Origin: Brevibacillus choshinensis
GTDB lineage: Bacteria; Bacillota; Bacilli; Brevibacillales; Brevibacillaceae
Assembly (NCBI RefSeq): GCF_001420695.1
Contig: NZ_LJJB01000010.1
Location: 1,675,114-1,739,113 of the forward strand
Reading direction: 5' to 3'
Length of the DNA stretch: 64,000 nt
Below, one piece after another: positions 54,891-63,753 of this stretch. The notes under the pieces were generated by a model, which saw only the letters and a list, made by a program, of their open reading frames with translations, did not search any database and was not told the DNA's origin. Numbering within the stretch: position 1 is the stretch's first letter; each line of letters begins with the position of its first letter. The position numbers were made by a program, and so were the translations under genes.

Positions 54891-56174
54891 ATGGATACAA
54901 AACGTCTCGAAAACATTGCCAACAAGAAAATGACACGGCGGGACGCGCTGAAGCTAGCTGGTGTAGGAGGAATCGGACTCTTGGTAGGTGCAGGGAGCAT
55001 GGGTGCGCTTGTGCAGCCAAAGCCTTCTGCAACCAAGGTTGCTACCTCCTCCGATTCGGACTCTGTAAACGGGATCATTCCTTTTTACGGAAAACATCAA
55101 TCAGGAATCATTACACCTATGCAGGATTTTATCTGCATGGGTGCTTTTGATGTAACAGCGACCGCGTTGGCTGAAGTTCGTAAGTTGTTCCAGAGCTGGA
55201 CCGCAGCAGCAGCTCGTCTGACGGAAGGGAAAAATGTCGACGACGAGAGCGACAATCCTCATCTGCCTCCTGTCGACACAGGCGAAAGCATTGGACTCGC
55301 TCCTATGCGCATGACGATTACGTTTGGCCTTGGGGCTTCTTTCTTCGATGAGCGATTTGGATTGGCAAGCAAGCGCCCTGCTCCATTGGTCGATTTGCCT
55401 CATTTTAATAGTGATGATCTTCGCAAGGAATGGACGGGTGGGGATATCGTCGTCCAGGTCTGTGCGAATGATCCGCAGGTAGCCTTTCACGCCCTCCGCA
55501 ATCTAGCTCGGATCGCACGTGGAAAAGCCGTGCTCCGCTGGGTACAGGACGGCTTTCAACGGACGAGTGCTGCCGACCCTACAGGCTCTACGCCGCGCAA
55601 TCTGATGGGCTTCAAGGACGGCTCCAACAATCCCAAGGTAAGTGAGCCCGCAGCAGCGGACGAGATCGTCTGGGCACAGAGCACCGATGACCCTGCGTGG
55701 ATGGCTGGCGGCTCCTACATGGTCATGAGAAGAATTCGGATGCGTATCGAGATATGGGATCGCTCTTCCCTCGACGATCAGGAGAGCACGTTTGGCCGAC
55801 ATCGCCAATCTGGTGCGCCACTAGGAAAGTCTGGGGAGTTCGACGATCTGGAATTAAATCGCAAGGACAGCAAAGGAAATCCGGTCATCCCAACCACGTC
55901 TCACGTCGCACTGGCAAATATGGAAGGGAAAGTGAAGATTTTGCGCCGTGGCTATTCCTATTCGAGCGGAATGGATATCAAGACGGGTCAATTGGATGCC
56001 GGGCTGCTATTTGTGTGCTTCAATCGTGACCCGCGCAAGCAATTTATCCCGATGCAACAAAAGCTGGCTGCCGCAGATCAGCTCAATGAATATATCACCC
56101 ACGTCGGCAGTGGTTTGTTTGCCTGTCTCCCTGGGGCAAGCGAGGGCGGATATATCGGTGAAACGTTATTTTAG
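54891..56174 (+). CDS. efeB: EfeB, Tat-exported dye-decolorising heme peroxidase
   Basis: The gene encodes 427 aa. A twin-arginine signal (TRRDALKLAGVGG, about 15-27) fits export of a folded heme protein. GFKDG is the DyP GxxDG motif with catalytic Asp; the proximal heme His lies in TTSHV. EfeB proteins oxidise ferrous iron or act on heme to supply the EfeU permease. AGGAGG sits 8 bases before the ATG. Codon 1 is 4 bases past the efeO stop, so the operon is tight. Confidence 0.94.
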   Translation: MDTKRLENIANKKMTRRDALKLAGVGGIGLLVGAGSMGALVQPKPSATKVATSSDSDSVNGIIPFYGKHQSGIITPMQDFICMGAFDVTATALAEVRKLFQSWTAAAARLTEGKNVDDESDNPHLPPVDTGESIGLAPMRMTITFGLGASFFDERFGLASKRPAPLVDLPHFNSDDLRKEWTGGDIVVQVCANDPQVAFHALRNLARIARGKAVLRWVQDGFQRTSAADPTGSTPRNLMGFKDGSNNPKVSEPAAADEIVWAQSTDDPAWMAGGSYMVMRRIRMRIEIWDRSSLDDQESTFGRHRQSGAPLGKSGEFDDLELNRKDSKGNPVIPTTSHVALANMEGKVKILRRGYSYSSGMDIKTGQLDAGLLFVCFNRDPRKQFIPMQQKLAAADQLNEYITHVGSGLFACLPGASEGGYIGETLF

Positions 56175-56201
56175 ATTCCAATCAGGGATGGAGTGAACAT
56201 C

Positions 56202-57986
56202 TTGAAACGCTACATGCTCATCATCTGTATGTCCTTGCTGCTGCTCTCCTCTGGCCTCCCTTCTGTTCATGCGGCTCCGCTGCAGGCAGACCAGTTGAAA
56301 CAAATCATCGCGTTTTCCAGTGATGCTTTGATCAGCAGTGGGGATCAAAACTGGGAGGAAGCAAAAAAGGCCATCGCTAGCATGAAGGCTCTCTGGGAAA
56401 CAAACGCTGAGACCTCTGCAGATGCCCAATCATTAACAGTAGCTCTGACCGAGGCAGAACAGGCACTCGCTCAGGTAAATACCGATCCAGCATCGGCCAA
56501 ATCCGCCATCTCCAAGCTCGCAAAGGCAGCCGATCGATATGTTTCGGCCAAAGAGGATTCTGGCCAACCGAAAGAAAAAGCGCACAAACAGATCGCCGCC
56601 CTGTTACCTCTTCTCCAAGACAGTATGAAAGCCGTCTCAGCAGGAGATGGGGCAGCTGCCAAGAAGGCATACAACAGCTTTGTCACAGGCTGGTATAAAG
56701 CCGAAAACCTGGTCCGAGCTGAAAATGTCCAGGTGTACAGCGATATGGAAGTCAAGATCAGTGGAGCGAGGATTGCACTGAACACCGATCCGATTGATCC
56801 TGTAAAAGGAAAAGCAAAGCTGCAAGACTTAATCACTGTTGTCGAGGATTACCTCTCCGGAAAAGCAGTCGCGAATGTGGCGGATCCATCTGCTTCTGGT
56901 GATCGGCCGTCCATCTCTTCCCTTTTGGAGCTGCTGGACTCCGTCGAAGCTGACATTCAAAGCAAGCAAGCGGATAGCGTAGCTAGCAAAATGGATACCT
57001 TTATCTCTAGCTGGCCTTCTGTAGAAGGTGTGGTCATGACGAAGTCGCCAGCTACATACAGCAGCATTGAAACGAAGATGGTATCGGTACCTACCTTGAT
57101 CCTGTCCAGCCCGCCCAACTGGGAAAAGGCATCCTCCTACATCGCTGAAATGAAAAGCGAGCTGCAGCCATTTGCCGTCGTTTCTTCCTACACCGCGTGG
57201 GATGCCGGGCTGATTATGTTTCGGGAAGGTCTCGAAGCCATTTTGATCATCGTATCGCTGTTGACGTTCCTGAAAAGATCCGGCAATGAAGACAAGCGCA
57301 AGTGGATCTGGTCTGGCGCCGTGATCGGGATGATCGGTTCTGCTTTGCTCGCCATTTTGCTGAGCATCGTGTTTTCCAACCTTTCTACCGGCAGTTCTCG
57401 CGAAACGATCGAAGGCTTCACCGGGATCATCGCCGTATTGTTTATGCTGACAATCGGTGCCTGGCTGCACAAGAAATCCAATCTCCAAGCCTGGAACCGC
57501 TTTGTGGAAAAGACGATCGGTACTTCTCTGGCAAAAGGCACCTTGTGGTCGCTCAGCTTTACAGCCTTTCTCGCCGTCATTCGCGAAGGAGCAGAAACCA
57601 TCATCTTCTACATGGGAATGGCAGCTACCATCCGTATGACCGATCTGATCATGGGTATCGGTGGAGCACTCCTCTTGCTCGCGATCATTGCTTACGCGAT
57701 CATCAAGCTGAGTAATCGCATTCCGATTCGCCCATTCTTCCTGGTAGCGAGCTTATTGCTCTACTACATGGCCTTCAAATTTATTGGCGCGAGCATTCAC
57801 TCCCTGCAAGTCACCGGCAGTCTGGCATCGCACAGCTCGGACTACCTGCTCTACGCGCCACAGCTTGGCATCTATGCAAGCTGGGAGACTACGGTTCCGC
57901 AGTTGATCGTTCTTGCCGTAATCCTCATCAACTTCGTACGCAATACGCGGAAACGGTCGATCAAACCACTCCCGCAAATCAACTAA
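56202..57986 (+). CDS. efeU: EfeU, FTR1-type iron permease with N-terminal extracellular domain
   Basis: The gene encodes 594 aa from TTG 56202, with GGAGTG 6 bases upstream; GTG 56193 forms part of that site. A signal peptide (about 1-23) precedes about 310 residues of extracellular helical repeats, with two similar halves around the DPASAKSAISKL and DPVKGKAKLQDL motifs. The FTR1 permease domain follows with seven helices; REGLE (near 340) and REGAE (near 460) are the paired iron-transfer motifs. It closes the efeO-efeB-efeU operon and ends at a strong terminator. Confidence 0.93.
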   Translation: MKRYMLIICMSLLLLSSGLPSVHAAPLQADQLKQIIAFSSDALISSGDQNWEEAKKAIASMKALWETNAETSADAQSLTVALTEAEQALAQVNTDPASAKSAISKLAKAADRYVSAKEDSGQPKEKAHKQIAALLPLLQDSMKAVSAGDGAAAKKAYNSFVTGWYKAENLVRAENVQVYSDMEVKISGARIALNTDPIDPVKGKAKLQDLITVVEDYLSGKAVANVADPSASGDRPSISSLLELLDSVEADIQSKQADSVASKMDTFISSWPSVEGVVMTKSPATYSSIETKMVSVPTLILSSPPNWEKASSYIAEMKSELQPFAVVSSYTAWDAGLIMFREGLEAILIIVSLLTFLKRSGNEDKRKWIWSGAVIGMIGSALLAILLSIVFSNLSTGSSRETIEGFTGIIAVLFMLTIGAWLHKKSNLQAWNRFVEKTIGTSLAKGTLWSLSFTAFLAVIREGAETIIFYMGMAATIRMTDLIMGIGGALLLLAIIAYAIIKLSNRIPIRPFFLVASLLLYYMAFKFIGASIHSLQVTGSLASHSSDYLLYAPQLGIYASWETTVPQLIVLAVILINFVRNTRKRSIKPLPQIN

Positions 57987-57993
57987 CGGAGAT

Positions 57994-58040
57994 AAAACCG
58001 CAGTCAGGCGCACCGTTTGTGCCAAGACTGCGGTTTTTTT
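57994..58040. terminator. Strong bidirectional terminator, efe operon and rlmH
   Basis: AAAACCGCAGTC (57994-58005) pairs perfectly with GACTGCGGTTTT (58026-58037), with an inner GGCGCA/TGTGCC stem. T-runs occur on both strands, serving efeU from one side and rlmH from the other. Confidence 0.92.
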
Positions 58041-58051
58041 CGTTCGTCATT

Positions 58052-58546
58052 TTACCCATTCTTGTTCTTTCCCATTCTATGAATCGGCTCGCCCAGACTA
58101 CATTGGAATGCCCGGTATACACGCTCCATCAATACCAAGCGCAGCAGCTGATGAGGAAATGCGGTCTGGCAAATGGCCAACTGTGCATTGGCCCGTTCCA
58201 AAACTTCGGCAGATAATCCGTGCTCCCCTCCCATGACTAGCGTGATTTGGCTCCTTCCCTCCATTACGAGCCTATCGAGTTCATTAGACAGCATTCTAGG
58301 AGACCAGATATGCCCTTCGTTCGCTAGCGCAATCACATAATCGCCGTCTCCTATATGGGAAAGGATTCTCGCACCCTCCAGATTTCGTCCCTGCTCTGAC
58401 AGCCCCTGGACTTCCCGCGTTTTTTCTTCTCTTACCTCGATGAGTTGAATCCGGCAGTAAACGGACAATCTCCTGCTGTACTGCTGAATCCTCTTTTTTA
58501 GATCGTTGTCCCGTACACCTCCGACTGCCACAATCGTAATCTTCAT
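58052..58546 (-). CDS. rlmH: RlmH-family 23S rRNA methyltransferase, divergent copy
   Basis: The gene encodes 164 aa from ATG 58546, about 7 bases after GGAG; the ATG two codons earlier is too close. RlmH methylates pseudouridine 1915 in helix 69 of 23S rRNA with SAM. The knot core is clear: VMGGEHGL, then FPHQLLRLVLMERVYRAF. The normal ending (GEPYHK or GEAYHK) is replaced by GEPIHRM plus a basic tail, and the N-terminal GKLKEKY-type motif reads GGVRDND. It may therefore be a second, specialised copy. Its promoter shares an activator site with the kinase operon at 62976-63009, which is unusual for a housekeeping rRNA gene. Confidence 0.85.
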   Translation of the reverse strand: MKITIVAVGGVRDNDLKKRIQQYSRRLSVYCRIQLIEVREEKTREVQGLSEQGRNLEGARILSHIGDGDYVIALANEGHIWSPRMLSNELDRLVMEGRSQITLVMGGEHGLSAEVLERANAQLAICQTAFPHQLLRLVLMERVYRAFQCSLGEPIHRMGKNKNG

Positions 58547-58604
58547 GATCATGCTCCTCGTCCGAAACTATGGTTGTCGAATTCTAGGTGTCAGTGTCAT
58601 TCGG

Positions 58605-58638
58605 ATTCTAGCAAATGCACCTCACAAACTTCTCACAA
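58605..58638 (-). promoter_or_regulatory. rlmH promoter with paired TTGTGAG repeats
   Basis: On the minus strand TTGTGAG (58638-58632) and TTGTGAG (58627-58621) are 11 bp apart. Eleven bases after the second TTGTGA lies TAGAAT (58610-58605), 5 of 6 matches to a -10. The layout is the same as at 62976-63009. Confidence 0.6.
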
Positions 58639-58661
58639 GGACTATCACGTATAGAAGTAAC

Positions 58662-58691
58662 AAAAAAACAGAGAGAATGGGCTTCTCTCTG
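58662..58691 (-). terminator. Terminator of the hybrid kinase/SARP regulator operon
   Basis: CAGAGAGAA (58669-58677) pairs with TTCTCTCTG (58683-58691), and on the minus strand seven Ts follow. It lies 11 bp after the regulator stop. Confidence 0.88.
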
Positions 58692-58702
58692 CTACGATCT
58701 AG

Positions 58703-59824
58703 TCATTGATTCTCTCGCAAATAGTCTTCCACCCATTTTCGCATTGCCTCTGGCGGCTCCACCCCTACTTCCAGACGATAAGCAGTGGCGAACTTCTCGT
58801 AATGCTTTGCGATTTTTCTGCGTTGATGGTTACGTGCGTAAATCTCCAGCAAAACCTGATTCATTTCCTCTTGCAAGGGATACAATGCCAAGTACGTATC
58901 CACACGCTGTTCCGCCTTTTGCCAGTCCTTTCGCAACAGATCATGCTCAATCAGTTTTTGCACCAGCATCGTATACTGCTTGGTGTATTTTTCTTCCAAC
59001 GGCGTTTTCCAAAGATAGTCCTTTTGATCAAAGAGCGATCCTTTGTACAGGTGGTACAGCTTTTCCGCCTGCTCAACATCGAACGAATCCATTGCCACTG
59101 AAAAATGATACTGGTTAAATGCCCATACATCGTAGGACTGGTCCTTCGGCTCCAGCATATACCCTTCACTCGTTTTGCTGATGTCCATTCCTACTTCCTG
59201 TTCTTTGAGAATCTTCTTTAATCGGTACACAGTCGTATGAAGATTATGCGTAGCTCTCTCCTCATCCATCTCTCCCCACAACAGATCGACCAAATGCCAC
59301 TTACTCATGTTGCGTCCAGGATGACAGAGAAGGTACGCAAATAGCTCCTCGGCTTTTTTGGTTCTCCAGCGAACAATGCTCCCTTCCGTGTTGCGTACCT
59401 CAAATCCTCCAAAGCATTGTATGGATGCCATTTTCTGTTGTTGGTTGCCTGTCTTTGTATGTCCAAACTGATCCACCAATCGTTTGGTCACTCGCTCGAT
59501 TGCCATCGGTGTCACGGGCTTCAGGATGTAATGAAAGGCATGCACATCAAAAGCATCCAATGCGTACTGTTTGTAGGCAGTCGTAAAAACAATCTTTGTC
59601 TGCGAGGATCGCTCATTGATCTTCTGAGCTAGATCCAGCCCATTCATTCGCGGCATTTCCACATCCAGGAACGCCACATCTACCTGAAGTTCTGAGAATT
59701 GATCTAATGCCTCCAGCGGATTCGTGTAGGCTCCTACAATCGTGTAATGTGGATCTTGACCGATCACATACTTCATCAAGTCTAGAATCGGTTTTTCGTC
59801 CTCCACAATCAATGCGTTAAACAA
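58703..59824 (-). CDS. Response regulator with SARP-type DNA-binding and BTAD domains
   Basis: The gene encodes 373 aa. A receiver (1-120) has acidic VEDE, Asp54 and the KP lysine motif. A winged-helix SARP/OmpR-like domain (about 140-235, ELFAYLLCHPGR) is followed by a bacterial transcriptional activation domain (about 240-370) made of TPR-like helices. This class normally activates transcription from direct repeats 8-11 bp apart. Its gene overlaps the hybrid kinase gene by 8 bases. Paired repeats at 62992 and 58621 are candidate sites, giving autoregulation and control of rlmH. Confidence 0.88.
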   Translation of the reverse strand: MFNALIVEDEKPILDLMKYVIGQDPHYTIVGAYTNPLEALDQFSELQVDVAFLDVEMPRMNGLDLAQKINERSSQTKIVFTTAYKQYALDAFDVHAFHYILKPVTPMAIERVTKRLVDQFGHTKTGNQQQKMASIQCFGGFEVRNTEGSIVRWRTKKAEELFAYLLCHPGRNMSKWHLVDLLWGEMDEERATHNLHTTVYRLKKILKEQEVGMDISKTSEGYMLEPKDQSYDVWAFNQYHFSVAMDSFDVEQAEKLYHLYKGSLFDQKDYLWKTPLEEKYTKQYTMLVQKLIEHDLLRKDWQKAEQRVDTYLALYPLQEEMNQVLLEIYARNHQRRKIAKHYEKFATAYRLEVGVEPPEAMRKWVEDYLRENQ

Positions 59825-62800
59825 TCATTTTCCTCCTCTCCCGCTCTCCCTCGGTCATTCCCTCTGTACGAATGGGAATTGACAGGTACACTCTAGTTCC
59901 CTGTCCGACCTCCGATTCGATCTTCATGGCGGAACCGGGAGTGGATAGCAATCGTTTGTGTATATTCAAGATTCCGATGCTCCCATTTTTCTGTTCGCCT
60001 TTGTTCATTCTTTCGAGCAAGTCAGTTGCTATCCCGACTCCATCATCCTCAATAATCACTTCTATACACCCATCTCTTTTATGTATCATCAGAGAGACAT
60101 TGCCTTGTCCAACTTTTTCAAACAATCCGTGACGGATGGCATTTTCGATGAATGGCTGGATACAGAGGGTAGGGATATGCAGGTTCAAGCACTCTTCATC
60201 TACGTGACAGAAAAAGTCGAAGCCATCCTCGAACCGCGCTTTCTCGATCTCCACATAGGCTTCGATCAATTCCATCTCCCGGTACAAGGGGACGTACAAA
60301 GTCGTCCGGTCCATCTCCAAAATATACCGCAAGTATTGGCTGAGCATAGATAACAGGTAGGCTGCCTTCTTCCCATCCGTATAACAGAATGAGACGACAC
60401 TACTCAGTGCGTTGTACAGGAAATGTGGCTTGATCTGCGCTTGATGGAAGGCATACTCATTCTGAATCGCTTCCTGTATGGACGTCTTCATCGCGATCAA
60501 CGTCTGGATTCTGGCAATGAGCGTCTCAGCGTCAAATGGTTTCGTCACATAATCATTGGCTCCTGCCCGATAACCAAGGGCGATGTCGTGTGGCGTATCC
60601 TTTACCGTGGCAAACAGAATGGGCAAATCAATTATCGAATTTTGGACTCGCAGCATCTTGCATAATTCGATACCGGAGATTTCTGGCATCATCACATCCA
60701 AAATAACGAGGTCTACATTTGGATGCTCTTTCATTTTGAGCAACGCCTCATTTGCGGAGAACGCCGTTATGACGTTATACTGGTGGCGTTTTAGGATATG
60801 GAGAAGGACCTGAATATTCGTGGCTTCATCATCCACGATCATAATGGTATGTGAGGGCTGATTCAAAATATCGAGCGGAAGGCTGTCCTCCACAATTCGT
60901 TGCTGGATTGTTCCAGCTACCGCTTTTTCCTGTTGCATGTGTGCCTCCTCAAGTCGCGGCAGCGTAAACTTCATGCTAGTCCCTTTTCCGACCTCCGACC
61001 TGTCCACCTGTATCTGGCCATCCATTTGTTCGATGAGTTTTCGGCTTATGTACAACCCTACCCCCATGCTGGTGTATCCATCCTGTGGTAAGGGAGTATC
61101 GCTCTGGTCAAAATACGAAAAAATCGACGAATGCCGCTCACTTGCGATGCCAGTACCCGTATCCTCAACGTAAATCGATACTTCCTTTTCTGCTACTCGC
61201 GCCTTTACGGTAATCGTGCCCGCTTCCGTATGCTTGATTGCATTGTGCACCAGATTGTACATGATTTGCCGAAGTCGGTTTTCGTCTGCCATCACCCTGA
61301 CATTGGACCCGATCTGATTAACCAGACGCACTGATTTGCCTACCAACTCGAATTGCAGCACATCAAATACCATTTGCGTCACCACTTTAACATCCACAGT
61401 CGTCGTTGAGAGACGCAGTTCGCCATGCTTCAGACGTGTGACATCAATCAAATCGTGTATCAGCATCGACAACTTGATCGATGTATCCCTGATCAGCCAT
61501 ACGTTTTGTTGTTGTTCACTCGACAGAGGATTCTCTTCATCCTCTAGCAGATAGGCGGTAATATTTTGAATGCCATGCAAGGGTGTTTTCATTTCATGTG
61601 ATGTATAGGTCAGAAATTCATCCTTTAGCTGGTTGGACACGGAAAGCTGATGAGACAAGATCTCCGTTTTTTCATACGCACTCGTAAATCGAACCGCCAA
61701 TAATAGATTTAAACAAGTAATAAAGCCGATCACTGCCGTTTTTCCCATCAAATCGGTCGGAACGATGTTCTCTGTATACAAGATGCCATCCGTCAGGACA
61801 ACGAGCATGCACAGACTTGCACCAATGAACAGCACCATTTCCTTTTTCTTCGCGGGATCTCGTCTGCTCAGGTTGTACAAATAAAGCATGCGACCAAGTA
61901 TGTAAAAAAGAATGATTTCCATACAGACCAGGTAGATGTATTCGTACTCACTGTGTACTGGATACGGAAGGACAAGGATCGCCAGGATGTATACGAATAA
62001 GGGAATCATCATCAATAGCATTTTCTTTAACGACATGAGACGATTTTCGATCGAATAGAAAAAAAGCATCAAAATAATAGCACTAATATAAACGCTTAAA
62101 TCCTGCATCTTATAGGCTAGATCAAATGGAATTTGCGGCATGAACCTCAACAGGACCTTTTCACCGTAAACTAATTGACCCATCAATAGCGTCAGGATAT
62201 ACAGACCACTATACAAATAAGTTTTGTCTTTCGTACGAAGGAAGAAAAAGCTGAGATGATACACCCCTAAAATAACGAGAATGATGACAGCAGCTAAATC
62301 GCTGCCAATCTGAATGCCATTCAGAGTCGTGATATCCTCCGGCAGTCCAAATTGGATGGAATTAATGATTCCACCTGTGATATACATGTAGTTGGCTACT
62401 TGAATCACGATCTCGATTTCCCGTGATTCGGTGTAAAAATACGTTGTGTAGGGTGTATTTCCTGGCGAGTGCGTTTCCAGGGTGGCTGCAGGATGACCAC
62501 TGTTTCCCTCTACATTTCCATTGATAAACATCTGGTTAGACATACGGATATTACGGGTTTTTAGTCCGAGTATTTGGTTGGATTCCGGAACAATCACTCG
62601 TAATCGATACGTTCCGTAGCCTTTCCTGCTCATTCCGCTTCCATCGTCATTTTTTCCTTTCCAGGTGCCCGGAACAGACAAATATCCAAGATCCGAGCGC
62701 ACTCCTTTACGGAAATCTTCTGGCTCTAGCAGCTTCCCTTCATAAAACTCCCATTCCCCATCCAGATTAGCCAGGCCTTGATCATGGAAGTTCCACTCTG

Positions 62801-62939
62801 ATAAATCCAGCACACCATTCTTTGCATGCGGGGAGTTCTGAACGGGCACTGTTTTCACGTAAATGACGAAGAACGTCACAACGGACAGAAAAAAAATGAA
62901 GAGGATCCCGATGGTTTTGAGGTAATTCGCCCTGTTCAC
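59817..62939 (-). CDS. Giant hybrid sensor kinase: 7TM-DISM sensor, HisKA, receiver and LytS-type kinase
   Basis: The gene encodes 1040 aa. GTG 62939 is chosen because GGAGGGGG lies 8 bases upstream; ATG 62963 would sit only a few bases after the predicted transcription start. A membrane helix, an extracellular beta-sandwich (about 40-205, 7TMR-DISMED2-like) and seven membrane helices (about 210-420) form the sensor. A first kinase core follows with His448 (TSHEMKTPLHG) and DTGTGI ATPase. Then comes a receiver (VILDVMMPEISG, near 745) and a second, LytS-type kinase (QIKPHFLYNALSS, near 845) with its own ATPase domain. Two kinase cores and an internal receiver imply a phosphorelay to the adjacent regulator. 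Ligand unknown. Confidence 0.92.
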   Translation of the reverse strand: MNRANYLKTIGILFIFFLSVVTFFVIYVKTVPVQNSPHAKNGVLDLSEWNFHDQGLANLDGEWEFYEGKLLEPEDFRKGVRSDLGYLSVPGTWKGKNDDGSGMSRKGYGTYRLRVIVPESNQILGLKTRNIRMSNQMFINGNVEGNSGHPAATLETHSPGNTPYTTYFYTESREIEIVIQVANYMYITGGIINSIQFGLPEDITTLNGIQIGSDLAAVIILVILGVYHLSFFFLRTKDKTYLYSGLYILTLLMGQLVYGEKVLLRFMPQIPFDLAYKMQDLSVYISAIILMLFFYSIENRLMSLKKMLLMMIPLFVYILAILVLPYPVHSEYEYIYLVCMEIILFYILGRMLYLYNLSRRDPAKKKEMVLFIGASLCMLVVLTDGILYTENIVPTDLMGKTAVIGFITCLNLLLAVRFTSAYEKTEILSHQLSVSNQLKDEFLTYTSHEMKTPLHGIQNITAYLLEDEENPLSSEQQQNVWLIRDTSIKLSMLIHDLIDVTRLKHGELRLSTTTVDVKVVTQMVFDVLQFELVGKSVRLVNQIGSNVRVMADENRLRQIMYNLVHNAIKHTEAGTITVKARVAEKEVSIYVEDTGTGIASERHSSIFSYFDQSDTPLPQDGYTSMGVGLYISRKLIEQMDGQIQVDRSEVGKGTSMKFTLPRLEEAHMQQEKAVAGTIQQRIVEDSLPLDILNQPSHTIMIVDDEATNIQVLLHILKRHQYNVITAFSANEALLKMKEHPNVDLVILDVMMPEISGIELCKMLRVQNSIIDLPILFATVKDTPHDIALGYRAGANDYVTKPFDAETLIARIQTLIAMKTSIQEAIQNEYAFHQAQIKPHFLYNALSSVVSFCYTDGKKAAYLLSMLSQYLRYILEMDRTTLYVPLYREMELIEAYVEIEKARFEDGFDFFCHVDEECLNLHIPTLCIQPFIENAIRHGLFEKVGQGNVSLMIHKRDGCIEVIIEDDGVGIATDLLERMNKGEQKNGSIGILNIHKRLLSTPGSAMKIESEVGQGTRVYLSIPIRTEGMTEGERERRKMIV

Positions 62940-62975
62940 TGTCGCTTCCCCCTCCACCGACATCTGGCATTCATC

Positions 62976-63009
62976 ATGCTACCACCTTATCCTCACAAAT
63001 TACTCACAA
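62976..63009 (-). promoter_or_regulatory. Promoter of the hybrid kinase operon with paired TTGTGAG repeats
   Basis: On the minus strand TTGTGAG (63009-63003) and TTGTGAG (62998-62992) are 11 bp apart, and TAGCAT (62981-62976) lies 11 bases after the second TTGTGA. The same spacing occurs before rlmH. The predicted start near 62969 supports the GTG start at 62939. Confidence 0.6.
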
Positions 63010-63110
63010 GCTATTTTTCTCCGTCTTCGAAAAGATCGTATCACTTTTGGAAGAATTCGGGTACAAAGATCATACAGACAAGGAAATAGCCTAGACCCAA
63101 ACCTTGCTTG

Positions 63111-63145
63111 AAAAAAAACAGCCGAGTGAACAATCTCACTGGGCT
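63111..63145 (-). terminator. Terminator of the phosphoribosyltransferase operon
   Basis: AGCCgAGTGA (63120-63129) pairs with TCACTgGGCT (63136-63145), and eight Ts follow on the minus strand. Confidence 0.85.
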
Positions 63146-63196
63146 GCCTGATCAGATGTCCTCTCTCTTGCAAGGGGACGGACCTCGTTTTCGATT

Positions 63197-63742
63197 TTAC
63201 TTGTGTGGAAACAGTGGTAGCTCCTGCAGAAACAGGATATCTGTGCGCTCAGCGGCATTTCCTTCTGCGAGGATCGCTGCTCTCGCCACGACGTTGCCAC
63301 CCGCTTGAACGACCAAATCTTCGATGGCCTGCAACGATTTACCGGTACTGATTACATCATCGATAATCGCGACACGTTTTCCCGCGATTTCCTTGGCATC
63401 GGCCCCATCGAGGCACAAGACCTGTGCTTTTTGTGTCGTGATAGAAACCACTTCGTTCACCAACGGGGATTCCATGTAAGGCTTGATGCTTTTTCGTGCT
63501 ACATAGTACTTTTTCAATTTCAGCAGACGGGCTACCTCATAGACGAGGGGAATTCCTTTTGCCTCCGCAGTAATCAGCACGTCCACTTCAGGAAGCTTCT
63601 CTACGAGAAGAGGTGCCGCTGCCGCAACCAGCTCTGCATCACCGAGAATGACAAAGCTAGCAATGCTCAGATCTTCCGCGATCGGCATGATTGGCAGCTC
63701 ACGGGTGACTCCTGCTACTTCGAGTGTATACGTCTTTTCCAT
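63197..63742 (-). CDS. Purine phosphoribosyltransferase-like protein (adenine PRT type)
   Basis: The gene encodes 181 aa. VAIIDDVISTGKS (about 123-135) is the PRPP-binding loop of type I phosphoribosyltransferases. The flexible-loop YVARKSIKPYM and the hood at the N-terminus resemble adenine phosphoribosyltransferase relatives. It would make a nucleotide from a base and PRPP, but it could equally be a regulatory paralogue. It follows a membrane protein gene by 11 bp, so base uptake and salvage may be coupled. GGAGGGAGC precedes the ATG. Confidence 0.85.
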   Translation of the reverse strand: MEKTYTLEVAGVTRELPIMPIAEDLSIASFVILGDAELVAAAAPLLVEKLPEVDVLITAEAKGIPLVYEVARLLKLKKYYVARKSIKPYMESPLVNEVVSITTQKAQVLCLDGADAKEIAGKRVAIIDDVISTGKSLQAIEDLVVQAGGNVVARAAILAEGNAAERTDILFLQELPLFPHK

Positions 63743-63753
63743 GTTGCTCCCTC

